From Leifsonia sp. AK011 (lineage in GTDB: Bacteria; Actinomycetota; Actinomycetes; Actinomycetales; Microbacteriaceae): a stretch of DNA of 64,000 bases. A program made the position numbers and the translations under genes. Shown here piece by piece: positions 30,014-39,723 of the stretch. Position 1 is the first letter of the stretch, and each line of letters starts with the position of its first letter. The stretch lies in the NCBI RefSeq assembly GCF_013410945.1, contig NZ_JACCCH010000001.1, positions 806,001 to 870,000 on the forward strand. The letters are read 5' to 3'. A model generated the notes under the pieces. The model worked only from the letters and a program-made list of their open reading frames with translations. It did not search any database and had not been told where the DNA came from.

Positions 30014-31870
30014 ATGTGTGGAATCGTGGGCTACGTCGGTGACAACAAGAGTCTCGAGGTGCTCCTCGGGGGCCTCAAGCGCCTCGAGTACCGGGGGTAC
30101 GACTCCGCCGGTGTCGCCGTGCTCGACGAGTCGGGCCAGATCGGCACCCGCAAGCGCGCCGGCAAGCTCCAGGTGCTCGTCGACGACCTCGAGATGCGAC
30201 CGCTCGGTAACGGCAGCACAGGCATCGGGCACACTCGCTGGGCAACCCACGGCGGCCCCACCGACAGGAACGCGCATCCGCACCTCTCGGCTGACGGCAA
30301 GCTCGCCCTCATCCACAACGGCATCATCGAGAACTTCGCCACGCTGAAGCAGGGCCTACTCGAGACCGGCGCCACCTTCACGAGCGAGACCGACACCGAG
30401 GTTGCAGCCCTTCTTGTCGGGCGTGCCTACGAGGAGACGGGCGACCTCACGGAGGCGCTGCGTTCGGTCGTCGCGCACCTCGACGGTGCGTTCACCCTGC
30501 TCGTCATGCACGAGGACCAGCCTGGCGTTGTCGTCGGCGCTCGCCGCAACTCCCCGCTCGTCATCGGTCTCGGTGACGGCGAGAACTTCCTCGGGTCGGA
30601 TGTCGCGGCCTTCGTCGAGTTCACGCGTCGGGCCGTGGCCATCGGCCAGGACCAGATCGTGACTATCCGCCCGGATTCCGTGGTCGTCACCGACTTCGAC
30701 GGCAACACGGTCGAGACCGACGAGTTCGAGATCAAGTGGGATGCCTCGGCCAGCGAGAAGGGCGGCTGGTCGAGCTTCATGGCCAAGGAGATCAGCGAGG
30801 AGCCCGAGGCTGTCGCCAACACGATCCTCGGCCGCACCCACGACGGCCTCGTCAACCTCGAGGAGCTCGCGCCGATCGGTGACGAGGCGCTGGGGGACAT
30901 CGACCGCATCGTGATCATCGCCTGCGGCACGGCCGCCTACGCCGGGATGCTCGGCAAGTACGCGATCGAGCAGTGGTCGCGCATCCCCGTCGACGTCGAG
31001 CTGTCGCACGAGTTCCGCTACCGCGACCCGATCCTCACCGAGCGCACGCTCGTGATCTCGATCAGCCAGTCGGGCGAGACCATGGACACGCTCATGGCGG
31101 TCAAGTACGTGCACGACAAGTCGAAGGCCCACCTGCTCTCAGTGTGCAACACCCAGGGCGCGACCATCCCGCGCGAATCTCACGCGGTCGTCTACACGCA
31201 CGCCGGTCCCGAGGTCGCGGTCGCCTCGACCAAGGCGTTCGTCGCCCAGGTCACCGCGCTTTACCTCATCGGCCTGCACCTCGCGAAGGTGCGCGGCACC
31301 CTCTCCGACGAGGCCATCCGGGAGAACGTCGCCGAGCTCCAGTCCGTGCCCGAGAAGCTCGCCGAGGTCATCGAGGTCGCCCAGTCGCAGGTCGGTCAGC
31401 TCGCCCACTGGATGACGGACACGCAGTCCGTGCTCTTCCTCGGTCGTCACGTCGGTTACCCCATCGCGATGGAGGGCGCACTCAAGCTCAAGGAGCTCGC
31501 CTACATCCACGCCGAGGGCTTCGCCGCCGGCGAGCTCAAGCACGGTCCGATCGCCCTGATCGAGCCGGGCCAGGTGGTGTTCGTGATCGTTCCGTCTCCG
31601 CGTGACCCGCTGTCGTTGCATCCGAAGGTCGTCTCCAACATCCAGGAGATCCGTGCTCGCGGTGCCCGCGTGATCGCCATCGCCGAGAAGGGGGATGCCG
31701 CGGTGCTCCCCTTCGCCGACGAGGTCATCCCGATTCCCCTCGCCGGTAGCCTCTTCGAGCCCCTGCTCGCGGTGGTGCCCCTGCACATCTTCGGCATGGA
31801 GCTCGCGGACGCGAAGGGTCTCGACGTGGACCAGCCCCGCAACCTCGCGAAGTCCGTCACCGTGGAGTAA
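30014..31870 (+). CDS. glmS: Glutamine--fructose-6-phosphate aminotransferase
   Basis: 618 residues, family length. It makes glucosamine-6-phosphate. The start MCGIVGYVG exposes Cys2, the N-terminal amidotransferase nucleophile, after Met removal. The synthase half has two SIS domains, with [12 protein letters not shown] and [24 protein letters not shown]; the C-terminus LAKSVTVE is conserved. The frame is open upstream to 29918, but the Cys2 rule fixes ATG 30014. It heads an operon with acpS 3 bases downstream. Confidence 0.98.
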   Translation: MCGIVGYVGDNKSLEVLLGGLKRLEYRGYDSAGVAVLDESGQIGTRKRAGKLQVLVDDLEMRPLGNGSTGIGHTRWATHGGPTDRNAHPHLSADGKLALIHNGIIENFATLKQGLLETGATFTSETDTEVAALLVGRAYEETGDLTEALRSVVAHLDGAFTLLVMHEDQPGVVVGARRNSPLVIGLGDGENFLGSDVAAFVEFTRRAVAIGQDQIVTIRPDSVVVTDFDGNTVETDEFEIKWDASASEKGGWSSFMAKEISEEPEAVANTILGRTHDGLVNLEELAPIGDEALGDIDRIVIIACGTAAYAGMLGKYAIEQWSRIPVDVELSHEFRYRDPILTERTLVISISQSGETMDTLMAVKYVHDKSKAHLLSVCNTQGATIPRESHAVVYTHAGPEVAVASTKAFVAQVTALYLIGLHLAKVRGTLSDEAIRENVAELQSVPEKLAEVIEVAQSQVGQLAHWMTDTQSVLFLGRHVGYPIAMEGALKLKELAYIHAEGFAAGELKHGPIALIEPGQVVFVIVPSPRDPLSLHPKVVSNIQEIRARGARVIAIAEKGDAAVLPFADEVIPIPLAGSLFEPLLAVVPLHIFGMELADAKGLDVDQPRNLAKSVTVE

Positions 31871-31873
31871 CTC

Positions 31874-32235
31874 GTGATCGTGGGTATCGGCGTTGATGTC
31901 GTGGACCTCGCCCGCTTCGAGCGGGCACTCGTCCGCACCCCGACCCTTATCGACCGCTTGTTCGCCCCCAGCGAACAACTGAAAGACGGTCAGCCCATGC
32001 CACTGCGCTCGCTCGCTGGGCGCTTCGCCGCCAAGGAGGCGCTCATCAAGGCCCTTGGCGACTCCACGGGCGTGCAGTGGCACGACATGCGCGTCGTCAA
32101 CGACCCGCTCGGCAACCCCGAGTTCCAGCTGCAGGACTCGACCCGTGCGATCGCCGACGCCCGTGGCATCAGGGCGATCCACCTCTCCATGAGCCACGAC
32201 GCCGGCATCGCGATCGCGTACGTGGTGGCCGAGTC

Positions 32236-32239
<4 letters not shown>
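31874..32239 (+). CDS. acpS: Holo-[acyl-carrier-protein] synthase
   Basis: 121 residues from GTG 31874. It transfers phosphopantetheine from CoA to acyl carrier protein. MIVGIGVDVVDLARFERAL holds the metal-binding Asp8; RFAAKEALIKALG carries the catalytic Glu; HLSMSHDAGIAIAYVV is the C-terminal motif. It follows glmS by 3 bases and overlaps alr by 4 (ATGA). Coenzyme A synthesis (coaA) is close by on the other strand. Confidence 0.96.
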
Positions 32240-33323
<1,084 letters not shown>

Positions 33324-33327
<4 letters not shown>

Positions 33328-33803
33328 CCGACGTGCTCACCATCTCCACCCCCGAGGCGATGGCTGCGCTCGGTGCGGCGATCGCAGAGCGCGTGGCCGC
33401 CGGCGATCTCATCATGCTCAACGGCGAGCTCGGGGCGGGAAAGACGACGCTCACCCGCGGGCTCGGTGAGGCGCTGGGAGTGCGCGGTGCCGTCACGAGC
33501 CCCACGTTCGTTCTTGCGAGGACACACCCGCGCGAGAACGCCGCGCCGCTCGTGCATGTCGACGCCTACCGCCTGCGCAGCGCCGTGGAGCTCGACGACC
33601 TCGATCTCGACTTCGCCGGGTCCATCGTTGTGGTCGAGTGGGGCGACGGGCTCCTCGACGGCATCACCGATTCGTGGCTGCGTGTCGACATCGAGCGTCC
33701 GCACGGCGGCGACGATGCTGATGAGGTCGAGCCACGCACGGTTAGCATCACGGGCGTGGGCCCGCGATGGGAGGGGGTGAGCTGGGATGCTCCTGGCCAT
33801 TGA
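33324..33803 (+). CDS. tsaE: tRNA t6A biosynthesis ATPase TsaE
   Basis: 159 residues from GTG 33324. The Walker A motif GELGAGKTT is at residues 34-42; SPTFVLARTH and VVEWGDGLLD are family motifs. TsaE works with TsaB and TsaD in threonylcarbamoyl transfer to A37 of ANN-decoding tRNAs. It overlaps alr by 4 bases and tsaB by 17. The C-terminus is about 20 residues longer than usual. Confidence 0.95.
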
Positions 33804-34395
33804 TACCTCGGCGGGAACCTCCGTCGCGGTCGTCGACCGTGATCTCGGCATTCTCGCCGAGCGCTCGAGCGCGGACCCGCGCGGTCACGCCGAGCTCGTG
33901 GGTTCGCTGCTCCGCGAGTGCCTCGACGAGTCGGGGATCGCCGTAACCGCCCTGTCCGGTGTCGTCGCGGGCATGGGTCCTGGGCCCTTCACCGGCCTGC
34001 GTGTGGGCATCGCCGCGGCCCGCGCCTTCGCCTTCGGCGCGGGCAAGCCGCTCGTGCCCGTGCCCAGCCACGACGCGATCGCCTTCGGTCACGACGAGCC
34101 GATTGTGGTCACGACCGACGCCCGCCGTCGCGAGGTCTTCTACTCCGTCTACGACGGAACGGATGCCGCGGGCCTCCCGATCCGCACGGCTGGTCCCGCC
34201 CTCGCCAAGGTCGAGGGCTTCACGGCACCGGCCGGGCACACCCTCATCGCGGCGAGCGAGGTGAGCGCGGCATCCCTCGGCCTGCTGGCGGAGGCCTGGT
34301 ACGTCGCGGGTCGCGCCTTCCCGCCGGACGAGCCGCTCTACCTGCGCTCGCCCGACGTCACGATCTCCACCGGCCCGAAGCGGGTGACGGGATGA
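33787..34395 (+). CDS. tsaB: tRNA t6A biosynthesis protein TsaB
   Basis: 202 residues. MLLAIDTSAGTSVAVVDRD and GMGPGPFTGLRVGIAAARAFAFG are the ASKHA-fold motifs of TsaB, the scaffold that dimerises with TsaD. The start lies inside tsaE (17-base overlap) and the stop overlaps rimI (ATGA). The order tsaE-tsaB-rimI-tsaD is conserved in many bacteria. Confidence 0.95.
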   Translation: MLLAIDTSAGTSVAVVDRDLGILAERSSADPRGHAELVGSLLRECLDESGIAVTALSGVVAGMGPGPFTGLRVGIAAARAFAFGAGKPLVPVPSHDAIAFGHDEPIVVTTDARRREVFYSVYDGTDAAGLPIRTAGPALAKVEGFTAPAGHTLIAASEVSAASLGLLAEAWYVAGRAFPPDEPLYLRSPDVTISTGPKRVTG

Positions 34396-34874
34396 CCTGG
34401 CAGCTGCGCCGCGCCACCGCGGATGACGTTGACGCACTCATGGCGATCGAGCACGACCTCTTCGGAACGGATGCCTGGTCCCGCGAGTCCATGGTGGCCG
34501 AGGTCTCCGACCGCCACGGGTACTACCTCGTTGCCTTCCCCGTGGGAGAACCCGGGCGCATCGACGCGTACGCGGGGCTCCGGGCGCCCCTGCGTGAGCC
34601 GCAGGCGGATATCCAGACCATCGCGGTGGTGCCAGCCGCCCGCCGTCACGGTCTCGGGCGCACCCTCATGCTGAGTCTCATCGACGAGGCGCGCCAGCGC
34701 GGAGCGCGCGAGATCTTCCTCGAGGTGCGCGCCGACAACCCCGGAGCGCAGGCGCTGTACGAATCCCTCGGCTTCGAGGGCATCGCAGTGCGCCCCCGGT
34801 ACTACCAGCCCGATGATGTGGATGCGATCGTCATGCGACTGACCATCCCCGAGCCCGAGGTGAGCCTCGCATGA
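34392..34874 (+). CDS. rimI: GNAT acetyltransferase, RimI type
   Basis: 160 residues from ATG 34392. The acetyl-CoA loop RRHGLGRTL (84-92) and the C-terminal [15 protein letters not shown] are typical of N-terminal alanine acetyltransferases such as RimI, which acts on ribosomal protein S18 in E. coli. Residues 67-71 read LREPQ, the same peptide the short repeats encode in adk and pcrA, here with common codons. Coupled to tsaB and tsaD by 4-base overlaps. Confidence 0.93.
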   Translation: MTWQLRRATADDVDALMAIEHDLFGTDAWSRESMVAEVSDRHGYYLVAFPVGEPGRIDAYAGLRAPLREPQADIQTIAVVPAARRHGLGRTLMLSLIDEARQRGAREIFLEVRADNPGAQALYESLGFEGIAVRPRYYQPDDVDAIVMRLTIPEPEVSLA

Positions 34875-35914
34875 GCAAACTTGTCCTCGGCATCGAGACG
34901 AGCTGCGATGAGACGGGTGTGGGCATCGTCCGCGGCACCGACCTCCTCGCGAACGTGATCGCCTCCTCCATGGACGAGCAGGCGAGGTACGGGGGAGTGG
35001 TGCCGGAGGTGGCCGCGCGTGCCCACCTCGAGGCGATGGTCCCCACTCTTCGACAGGCCTTGGATGACGCGGGTGTCGAGCTCGAGGACCTCGATGCGAT
35101 CGCGGTCACGAGCGGTCCCGGCCTCGCCGGAGCGCTCATGGTCGGAGTGGGCGCGGCGAAGGCGCTCGCCGTCTCACTCGACAAACCCCTCTACGCCGTC
35201 AATCACCTTGTCGGTCACGTGGGTGCCGACCTGCTCTCGGGCCCCGACGCTCTCGAGTACCCAACGGTCGCGCTTCTCGTGTCCGGCGGTCACACGTCAC
35301 TCTTGCTCGTTCGCGATCTCCTCGACGATGTCGAGCTGCTCGGCGAGACGATCGACGACGCGGCCGGTGAGGCCTTCGACAAGGTCGCGCGGTTGCTCGG
35401 CCTTCCCTACCCTGGCGGCCCGGAGATCGACCGTGCGGCCGTGGGCGGCGACCCGACGGCGATCCGCTTCCCACGCGGACTCAGCCTGCCCAAGGACATG
35501 GAGAAGCACCGTTACGACTTCTCGTTTTCCGGACTCAAGACCGCTGTTGCCCGCTGGGTGGAACGCGAACAGGATGCCGGGGCCGACGTGCCGATCGCCG
35601 ATGTCGCCGCGAGCTTCCGAGAGGCCGTCGTCGACGTGCTGCTCACGAAGGCGCTCGCCGCCTGCGCCGACCTCGGGGTGCCTCGCCTCCTCCTTGGCGG
35701 AGGGGTTGTGGCGAATGCCCGGCTGCGCCAAGTCGCACAGGAGAGATGTGCTGCCGCGGGAGTCGAGCTACGCATACCGCCGCTCGACCTCTGCACCGAC
35801 AACGGCGCGATGATCGCGACGATCGGGGCGCAGCTCGTGATGGCTGGGCGGGCGCCATCCGGACTCGATTTCGGGGCCGACTCCACCCTCCCCGTGACTG
35901 TCGTCCAGGCCTGA
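34871..35914 (+). CDS. tsaD: tRNA t6A transferase TsaD
   Basis: 347 residues. It is the catalytic ASKHA subunit. The metal ligands His112 and His116 are in [22 protein letters not shown] starts the protein, and [11 protein letters not shown] and [10 protein letters not shown] follow. It ends the operon that begins with glmS. The L-threonylcarbamoyladenylate synthase gene (tsaC) is not in the window. Confidence 0.97.
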   Translation: MSKLVLGIETSCDETGVGIVRGTDLLANVIASSMDEQARYGGVVPEVAARAHLEAMVPTLRQALDDAGVELEDLDAIAVTSGPGLAGALMVGVGAAKALAVSLDKPLYAVNHLVGHVGADLLSGPDALEYPTVALLVSGGHTSLLLVRDLLDDVELLGETIDDAAGEAFDKVARLLGLPYPGGPEIDRAAVGGDPTAIRFPRGLSLPKDMEKHRYDFSFSGLKTAVARWVEREQDAGADVPIADVAASFREAVVDVLLTKALAACADLGVPRLLLGGGVVANARLRQVAQERCAAAGVELRIPPLDLCTDNGAMIATIGAQLVMAGRAPSGLDFGADSTLPVTVVQA

Positions 35915-35953
35915 TCGGGTTCCTGGTGAAGCAGTAACACGCGGAGACGCGTG

Positions 35954-35959
35954 TTGACA
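35954..35959 (+). promoter_or_regulatory. -35 element upstream of the DUF4190 gene
   Basis: TTGACA matches the consensus. The only -10 at a fitting distance is a weak CACGAT 18 bases on. An ACACGC/GCGTGT hairpin overlaps its 5' side. Confidence 0.35.
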
Positions 35960-36022
35960 GTGCGCAAGGCGGACTGCCACGATGGGGCCGCCGTTACGGA
36001 TCATCTCAAAAGGAGCATCATC

Positions 36023-36316
36023 ATGTCAGAACCCACGCCCCCGGCCTACACGCCGGCACCTGCAGCCCCGGCAGCGAAGTGGAACGTTCTCTCGATCGTC
36101 TCGCTCGTCACCTCTGTTCTCTGGATCAGCATCGTCGGCGTCATCACGGGTCACATTGCCCTCAACCAGATCAAGAAGACCGGTGAGCAGGGCAGGGTCC
36201 TCGCCATCATCGGCCTCGTGGTCGGATACCTGGGCGTCCTCGGCTGGATCATCGCGTGGATCTTCTGGGGCATCCTGATCTTCGCCGCCGCGAACTCCGG
36301 CTACTCCAGCTACTGA
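36023..36316 (+). CDS. Small DUF4190 membrane protein
   Basis: 97 residues. A Pro/Ala-rich cytosolic start (PPAYTPAPAAPAAKW) precedes two hydrophobic spans; the loop VITGHIALNQIKKTGEQGR between them is the DUF4190 signature. AAAGGAG at 36008-36014 supports ATG 36023. Function unknown. It ends at a strong terminator, so it is probably a single-gene unit. Confidence 0.88.
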   Translation: MSEPTPPAYTPAPAAPAAKWNVLSIVSLVTSVLWISIVGVITGHIALNQIKKTGEQGRVLAIIGLVVGYLGVLGWIIAWIFWGILIFAAANSGYSSY

Positions 36317-36324
36317 GCCCTACC

Positions 36325-36358
36325 AGAAAGGGGTCGCGCCTCGGCGCGGCCCCTTTCT
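36325..36358 (+). terminator. Terminator after the first DUF4190 gene
   Basis: AGAAAGGGGTCGCGCC (36325-36340) pairs with GGCGCGGCCCCTTTCT (36343-36358), with one G-T wobble near the base; TGCGTTGT follows. Confidence 0.85.
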
Positions 36359-36364
36359 GCGTTG

Positions 36365-36370
36365 TAGGGT
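36365..36370 (+). promoter_or_regulatory. -10 element for a leaderless start at 36377
   Basis: TAGGGT lies 6 bases before ATG 36377, with no ribosome site between. Confidence 0.5.
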
Positions 36371-36376
36371 CGGATC

Positions 36377-36946
36377 ATGGCTGACTCCGACGACACGGTT
36401 CCCCCCATTCCCACGCCTCCCGCAGATCTGAACGACTCGCCCGTCGTTCCTCCGGTGGAGACGCCGCCCGCCGCGCCCGTGGGAGCGGCTCCTCCCGTCG
36501 AGCCCGCACCTGCCGCGCCCGCTCCTGCCGCGCCCGCCTATGGCGCTCCCGCGGCGGCGGTGCCACCGCCCGTCCAGCCCGGCTACGCAGCCCAACCCGG
36601 CTACCCTGCCCAGCCTGGCTACCCTGCCCAGCCCGGCTACGCAGCTCAGCCCGGCTACCCCGCCCAGGCGTATTCCGCCCAGCCGGCTGGTCCGGCCCAG
36701 GGGCTCTCGATCACCTCGATGGTGCTCGGCATCGTTGGCATCCTCTTCTTCGGCTGGGGTCTTCTCATCTCGGTGGCGGCCGTCATCACGGGTCACCTCG
36801 GCCAGCGCCGCCAGCCCTACGCGAAGGGGTTCTGGCTCACGGGTCTCATCACCGGCTATGTGGGAATCGGCATCGCGGTTCTGACGCTCCTGTTCTGGGT
36901 CGCGTTCTGGGTGATCGCCGCCTCGAGCTCGAGCTACAACTACTGA
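36377..36946 (+). CDS. DUF4190 membrane protein with PGYxAQ repeats
   Basis: 189 residues. Residues 1-65 are Pro/Ala rich. Residues 68-100 hold five or six tandem PGYxAQ units (PGYAAQ, PGYPAQ). Two to three hydrophobic spans with a central VITGHLGQRRQPYAKG follow, which is the DUF4190 signature. It ends in SSSSYNY, like the SGYSSY end of its neighbour, so the two are paralogues. Pro-Gly-Tyr repeats are common in low-complexity cytosolic tails of actinobacterial membrane proteins. Function unknown. Confidence 0.86.
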   Translation: MADSDDTVPPIPTPPADLNDSPVVPPVETPPAAPVGAAPPVEPAPAAPAPAAPAYGAPAAAVPPPVQPGYAAQPGYPAQPGYPAQPGYAAQPGYPAQAYSAQPAGPAQGLSITSMVLGIVGILFFGWGLLISVAAVITGHLGQRRQPYAKGFWLTGLITGYVGIGIAVLTLLFWVAFWVIAASSSSYNY

Positions 36947-38130
36947 GGTTCGTGACTCACGCGCTCGGCGAGGATCGCACGACGTCCTGACCCCACACGG
37001 GTGAGGAACAGCGTCGCCGACCCGTCACCCTTCGGGGCGAGCGCGGTGCGGAACGCGGCGGGATCGATGTCGACCCCGCGCTTCTTGATCTCGAGTGTTC
37101 CGATGCCCCGGGACGCGATCTCCCGCTTGAGTGCACGCTGGTCCAGGGGAAACTCCGCCACGACGCGGAAGGCTGACGCGAATGGCGTCTCGATGGCGGT
37201 GTCGGCCGTGATGTACGCGATCGTGGGGGCGAGCATCCGGCCGTCCAGGCTGCGCGCGAGGTCGCCGATCAGGCGCGCGCGGATGACGGCACCGTCCGGT
37301 TCGTAGAGGTACTCGCCGAGAGCGCCGACGCCCTCGTCGGGGCTGTCGGCCTCAGCTGTCAGCTCTGCGGCGCCGTGACTGCCGATCACGAGAGCAGACC
37401 GACGGATGCCCGGCCGCGCGAGCACGCCGAACCAGAGCCCCAACTCCACAACGTCGCGATCCACCGACACCCACTGGGCCTCAGCATCGTCGGGGATCAG
37501 CTCGCGGTCGATGCCGGGACCGAGCTTCACCCCTGTCGGGTACCGCGCGGCGACATCGAAGGCGAAGTCGAGGGACGGGGACCAGTCGGCGGGGTCGGTG
37601 AGGCGCCGGGAGCCGTCGCGGCGGGCCGGGTCGAGGTAGACGCCGCCGATGCCCGCGAGGTCGGCGTCCTCCGCATTCGCCTGCTCGACCCTGGCGTTGG
37701 ACCACGGGGCGAGGTTGTACGCGGCGACCGCGGCCGTGACCTCGTCGCGTTCGACCGCCGTGACCTCGAGGTCGAGGGATGCCAGGGCCATCGCGTCCGC
37801 GCCGATGCCGCATCCCAGGTCGGCCACCCACGTAATGCCCGCGCGCTGGAACCGCCCGGCGTGTTGCGCGGCCACCGAGAGCCGCGTTGCCTGCTCGAGG
37901 CCGGCCTCGGTGAAGAGCATGCGGTCGGCGAAGGGCCCGAACTTGGCGCGCGCACGGGACCGCAGGCGGGACTGGCCGAGCACTGCGGCGACGAGGCCGG
38001 GTGCATGTCCGGCCTTCCGCAGGGCGGACACGGTGCGCACAACGTCCGCAGTGGTGTCCCAGGGTGGCAGCTCGTCCAGCAGGCGGAGTCCGTCGAGCGA
38101 AAGGATCTCGCGCAGCTCCGATGCATCCAT
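36940..38130 (-). CDS. Class I SAM-dependent methyltransferase with THUMP-like domain
   Basis: 396 residues. The Rossmann SAM site VADLGCGIGADAMAL has DLGCGIG at 104-110; the catalytic-type motif YLDPARR is at 165-171. The C-terminal region (GIGTLEIKKRGVDIDPAAFRTAL) resembles the THUMP-like domain of a conserved actinobacterial methyltransferase family. RNA is the likely substrate, but no target is proven. It ends 7 bases inside the converging DUF4190 gene. Confidence 0.85.
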   Translation of the reverse strand: MDASELREILSLDGLRLLDELPPWDTTADVVRTVSALRKAGHAPGLVAAVLGQSRLRSRARAKFGPFADRMLFTEAGLEQATRLSVAAQHAGRFQRAGITWVADLGCGIGADAMALASLDLEVTAVERDEVTAAVAAYNLAPWSNARVEQANAEDADLAGIGGVYLDPARRDGSRRLTDPADWSPSLDFAFDVAARYPTGVKLGPGIDRELIPDDAEAQWVSVDRDVVELGLWFGVLARPGIRRSALVIGSHGAAELTAEADSPDEGVGALGEYLYEPDGAVIRARLIGDLARSLDGRMLAPTIAYITADTAIETPFASAFRVVAEFPLDQRALKREIASRGIGTLEIKKRGVDIDPAAFRTALAPKGDGSATLFLTRVGSGRRAILAERVSHEPQ

Positions 38131-38136
38131 CCCTCG

Positions 38137-38142
38137 ACGCTA
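38137..38142 (-). promoter_or_regulatory. -10 element of the methyltransferase gene
   Basis: TAGCGT on the minus strand is 6 bases before the ATG at 38130, so the mRNA is predicted leaderless. Confidence 0.5.
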
Positions 38143-38172
38143 CAGCGCCGTCGGCATCGGTGTGGGCTGAAA

Positions 38173-38203
38173 CGTTGGCACTCACGTTGAACGAGTGCCA
38201 ACG
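38173..38203. promoter_or_regulatory. CIRCE element 1 (HrcA operator)
   Basis: TTGGCACTC-N9-GAGTGCCAA matches the HrcA operator TTAGCACTC-N9-GAGTGCTAA. The arms extend to 11 bp (CGTTGGCACTC/GAGTGCCAACG). It overlaps the -35 of the groES promoter. Confidence 0.92.
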
Positions 38204-38215
38204 AACCTCTATAGT
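38187..38215 (+). promoter_or_regulatory. groES promoter
   Basis: TTGAAC (38187-38192) and TATAGT (38210-38215) are 17 bases apart. The two CIRCE copies flank and overlap it, the arrangement expected for HrcA repression. Confidence 0.8.
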
Positions 38216-38219
38216 GGTT

Positions 38220-38246
38220 CTGGCACTCTCGCAGTGAGTGTGCCAG
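38220..38246. promoter_or_regulatory. CIRCE element 2
   Basis: CTGGCACTC-N9-GTGTGCCAG is a second, slightly diverged HrcA operator, placed over the expected transcription start. Confidence 0.85.
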
Positions 38247-38278
38247 CCAGAGTTTCTCAGAAGCCAGAGTTTTTCAGA
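38245..38278 (+). repeat. 17-base tandem direct repeat in the groES leader
   Basis: AGCCAGAGTTTCTCAGA (38245-38261) is followed at once by AGCCAGAGTTTTTCAGA (38262-38278), one mismatch. It ends just before the ribosome site. Confidence 0.85.
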
Positions 38279-38290
38279 AAGAGGTACGCC

Positions 38291-38587
38291 GTGTCGGTGT
38301 CCATCAAGCCGCTCGAAGATCGCATCGTCATCCAGCAGGTCGAGGCAGAGCAGACCACGGCCTCGGGCCTGGTCATCCCTGACACTGCCAAGGAGAAGCC
38401 CCAGGAGGGCGAGGTCGTCGCCGTGGGCCCCGGCCGCATCGATGACAACGGAAACCGCGTTCCCCTCGACATCGCCGTGGGCGACAAGGTCATCTACTCC
38501 AAGTACGGTGGCACCGAGGTGAAGTACGACGGCCAGGACTACCTGGTGCTGTCGGCTCGCGACGTTCTCGCGGTCGTTGTCCGCTAG
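38291..38587 (+). CDS. groES: Co-chaperonin GroES
   Basis: 98 residues from GTG 38291, with AAAGAGG upstream. [30 protein letters not shown] contains the mobile loop that caps GroEL; the C-terminal [26 protein letters not shown] is typical. An open frame extends upstream through the operator and is not coding. groEL does not follow: a terminator ends the unit, so the chaperonin gene must lie elsewhere. Confidence 0.97.
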   Translation: MSVSIKPLEDRIVIQQVEAEQTTASGLVIPDTAKEKPQEGEVVAVGPGRIDDNGNRVPLDIAVGDKVIYSKYGGTEVKYDGQDYLVLSARDVLAVVVR

Positions 38588-38627
38588 CACTCGTTAGCGC
38601 AGAATTTCGGCAACATCCTGCCGAAGA

Positions 38628-38651
38628 GGGCCCGGGGTTCGCCCCGGGCCC
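38628..38651 (+). terminator. groES terminator
   Basis: GGGCCCGGGG (38628-38637) pairs with CCCCGGGCCC (38642-38651) with a TTCG loop; TTGTGCGTT follows. Confidence 0.85.
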
Positions 38652-38672
38652 TTGTGCGTTCCGCCGCACGCC

Positions 38673-38678
38673 TAGGCT
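38673..38678 (+). promoter_or_regulatory. -10 element of rarD
   Basis: TAGGCT lies 6 bases before GTG 38685; leaderless start. Confidence 0.5.
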
Positions 38679-38684
38679 GAGGCA

Positions 38685-39620
38685 GTGACATCAGCTCCCC
38701 CCACCCCAGACCGGGTCACCGGCTCCGGTCTCGCCTACGCGGTCTCGGCCTACCTCCTCTGGGGCATCCTCCCCCTCGCCTTCGTCTTGCTCATCAGCTC
38801 GGGGCCCGTCGAGATCGTGGCGTGGCGGATCGTGTTCTCGCTCGTCTTCTGCGCGCTGCTGCTGACCGTCACTCGCGGCTGGGGTCGCTTCGCCGCACTG
38901 GCGCGCGACCGGCGCACCACCGGCGCCCTCGCGCTCGCCGCCGTGTTCATCCTGGTCAACTGGTCGGTCTTCATCTGGGCGACCGTCAACGGGCACGTTG
39001 TCGAGGCATCTCTCGGTTACTTCACCAATCCGATCGTCACCGTGCTGCTCGGCGTCCTCGTGCTGCGCGAGAAGCTGCGCCCACTCCAGTGGGTCGCCGT
39101 CGGCGTGAGCGCGATCGCCGTACTCGTTCTCGCGATCGGGTACGGCTCCTTCCCATGGATCGCCCTGAGCCTCGCGTTCAGCTTCGGGCTCTACGGGCTC
39201 GTCAAGAAACACGTCGGGCCCAAGGCGGATGCCATCGGCGGCCTGACCATGGAGACGCTCGTGCTCGCGCCCCTGGCCCTCGTCGCGCTCGTGGTCATGC
39301 AGGTGACCACGGGGCTCACGATCGGCACGATCTCGCCCCTGCATACGGTCGTGATGCTGAGCGTCGGCGTGCTGACCGCGATCCCACTACTGCTGTTCGC
39401 GGCAGCTGCTCGTCGGCTTCCCCTCGTGTACCTCGGCCTCGTGCAGTACCTGGCCCCGATCCTCCAGCTCATCATCGGCGTCTGGCTGCTGCACGAGGCC
39501 ATGCCCCCGGAGCGCTGGCTGGGATTCGGCATCGTGTGGATCGCTCTCGCGATCCTCACCGTGGACATGTTCACCCGGGGGCGTTCGAGCAAGGTGGAGG
39601 CAGCTCCCGAGCTCACCTGA
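38685..39620 (+). CDS. rarD: RarD/EamA-type transporter
   Basis: 311 residues with ten membrane spans in two EamA-like halves. GLAYAVSAYLLWGILPLAFVLL, VNWSVFIWATVNGHVVEASLGYF and LQLIIGVWLLHEAMPPERW are strongly like E. coli RarD. These are drug/metabolite transporter superfamily permeases; the substrate is not known. GTG start. Gene on its own between groES and an amino acid binding protein. Confidence 0.88.
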   Translation: MTSAPPTPDRVTGSGLAYAVSAYLLWGILPLAFVLLISSGPVEIVAWRIVFSLVFCALLLTVTRGWGRFAALARDRRTTGALALAAVFILVNWSVFIWATVNGHVVEASLGYFTNPIVTVLLGVLVLREKLRPLQWVAVGVSAIAVLVLAIGYGSFPWIALSLAFSFGLYGLVKKHVGPKADAIGGLTMETLVLAPLALVALVVMQVTTGLTIGTISPLHTVVMLSVGVLTAIPLLLFAAAARRLPLVYLGLVQYLAPILQLIIGVWLLHEAMPPERWLGFGIVWIALAILTVDMFTRGRSSKVEAAPELT

Positions 39621-39664
39621 GCCGGCCCCACCTGTGCTCGCCGGACCCCGACACCCTGCCCCGG

Positions 39665-39670
39665 TAGGGT
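39665..39670 (+). promoter_or_regulatory. -10 element upstream of the first binding lipoprotein
   Basis: TAGGGT sits about 54 bases before GTG 39724. No convincing -35 was found. Confidence 0.35.
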
Positions 39671-39723
39671 GTAGGGCAGGGTTTCGGCGTCGCACTCGCC
39701 GTGGCCCGGAAAGTGAGCTGAAG

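Noticed and set aside
38588-38684. groEL following groES
   Set aside because: A strong terminator and then rarD follow; no chaperonin sequence is present.
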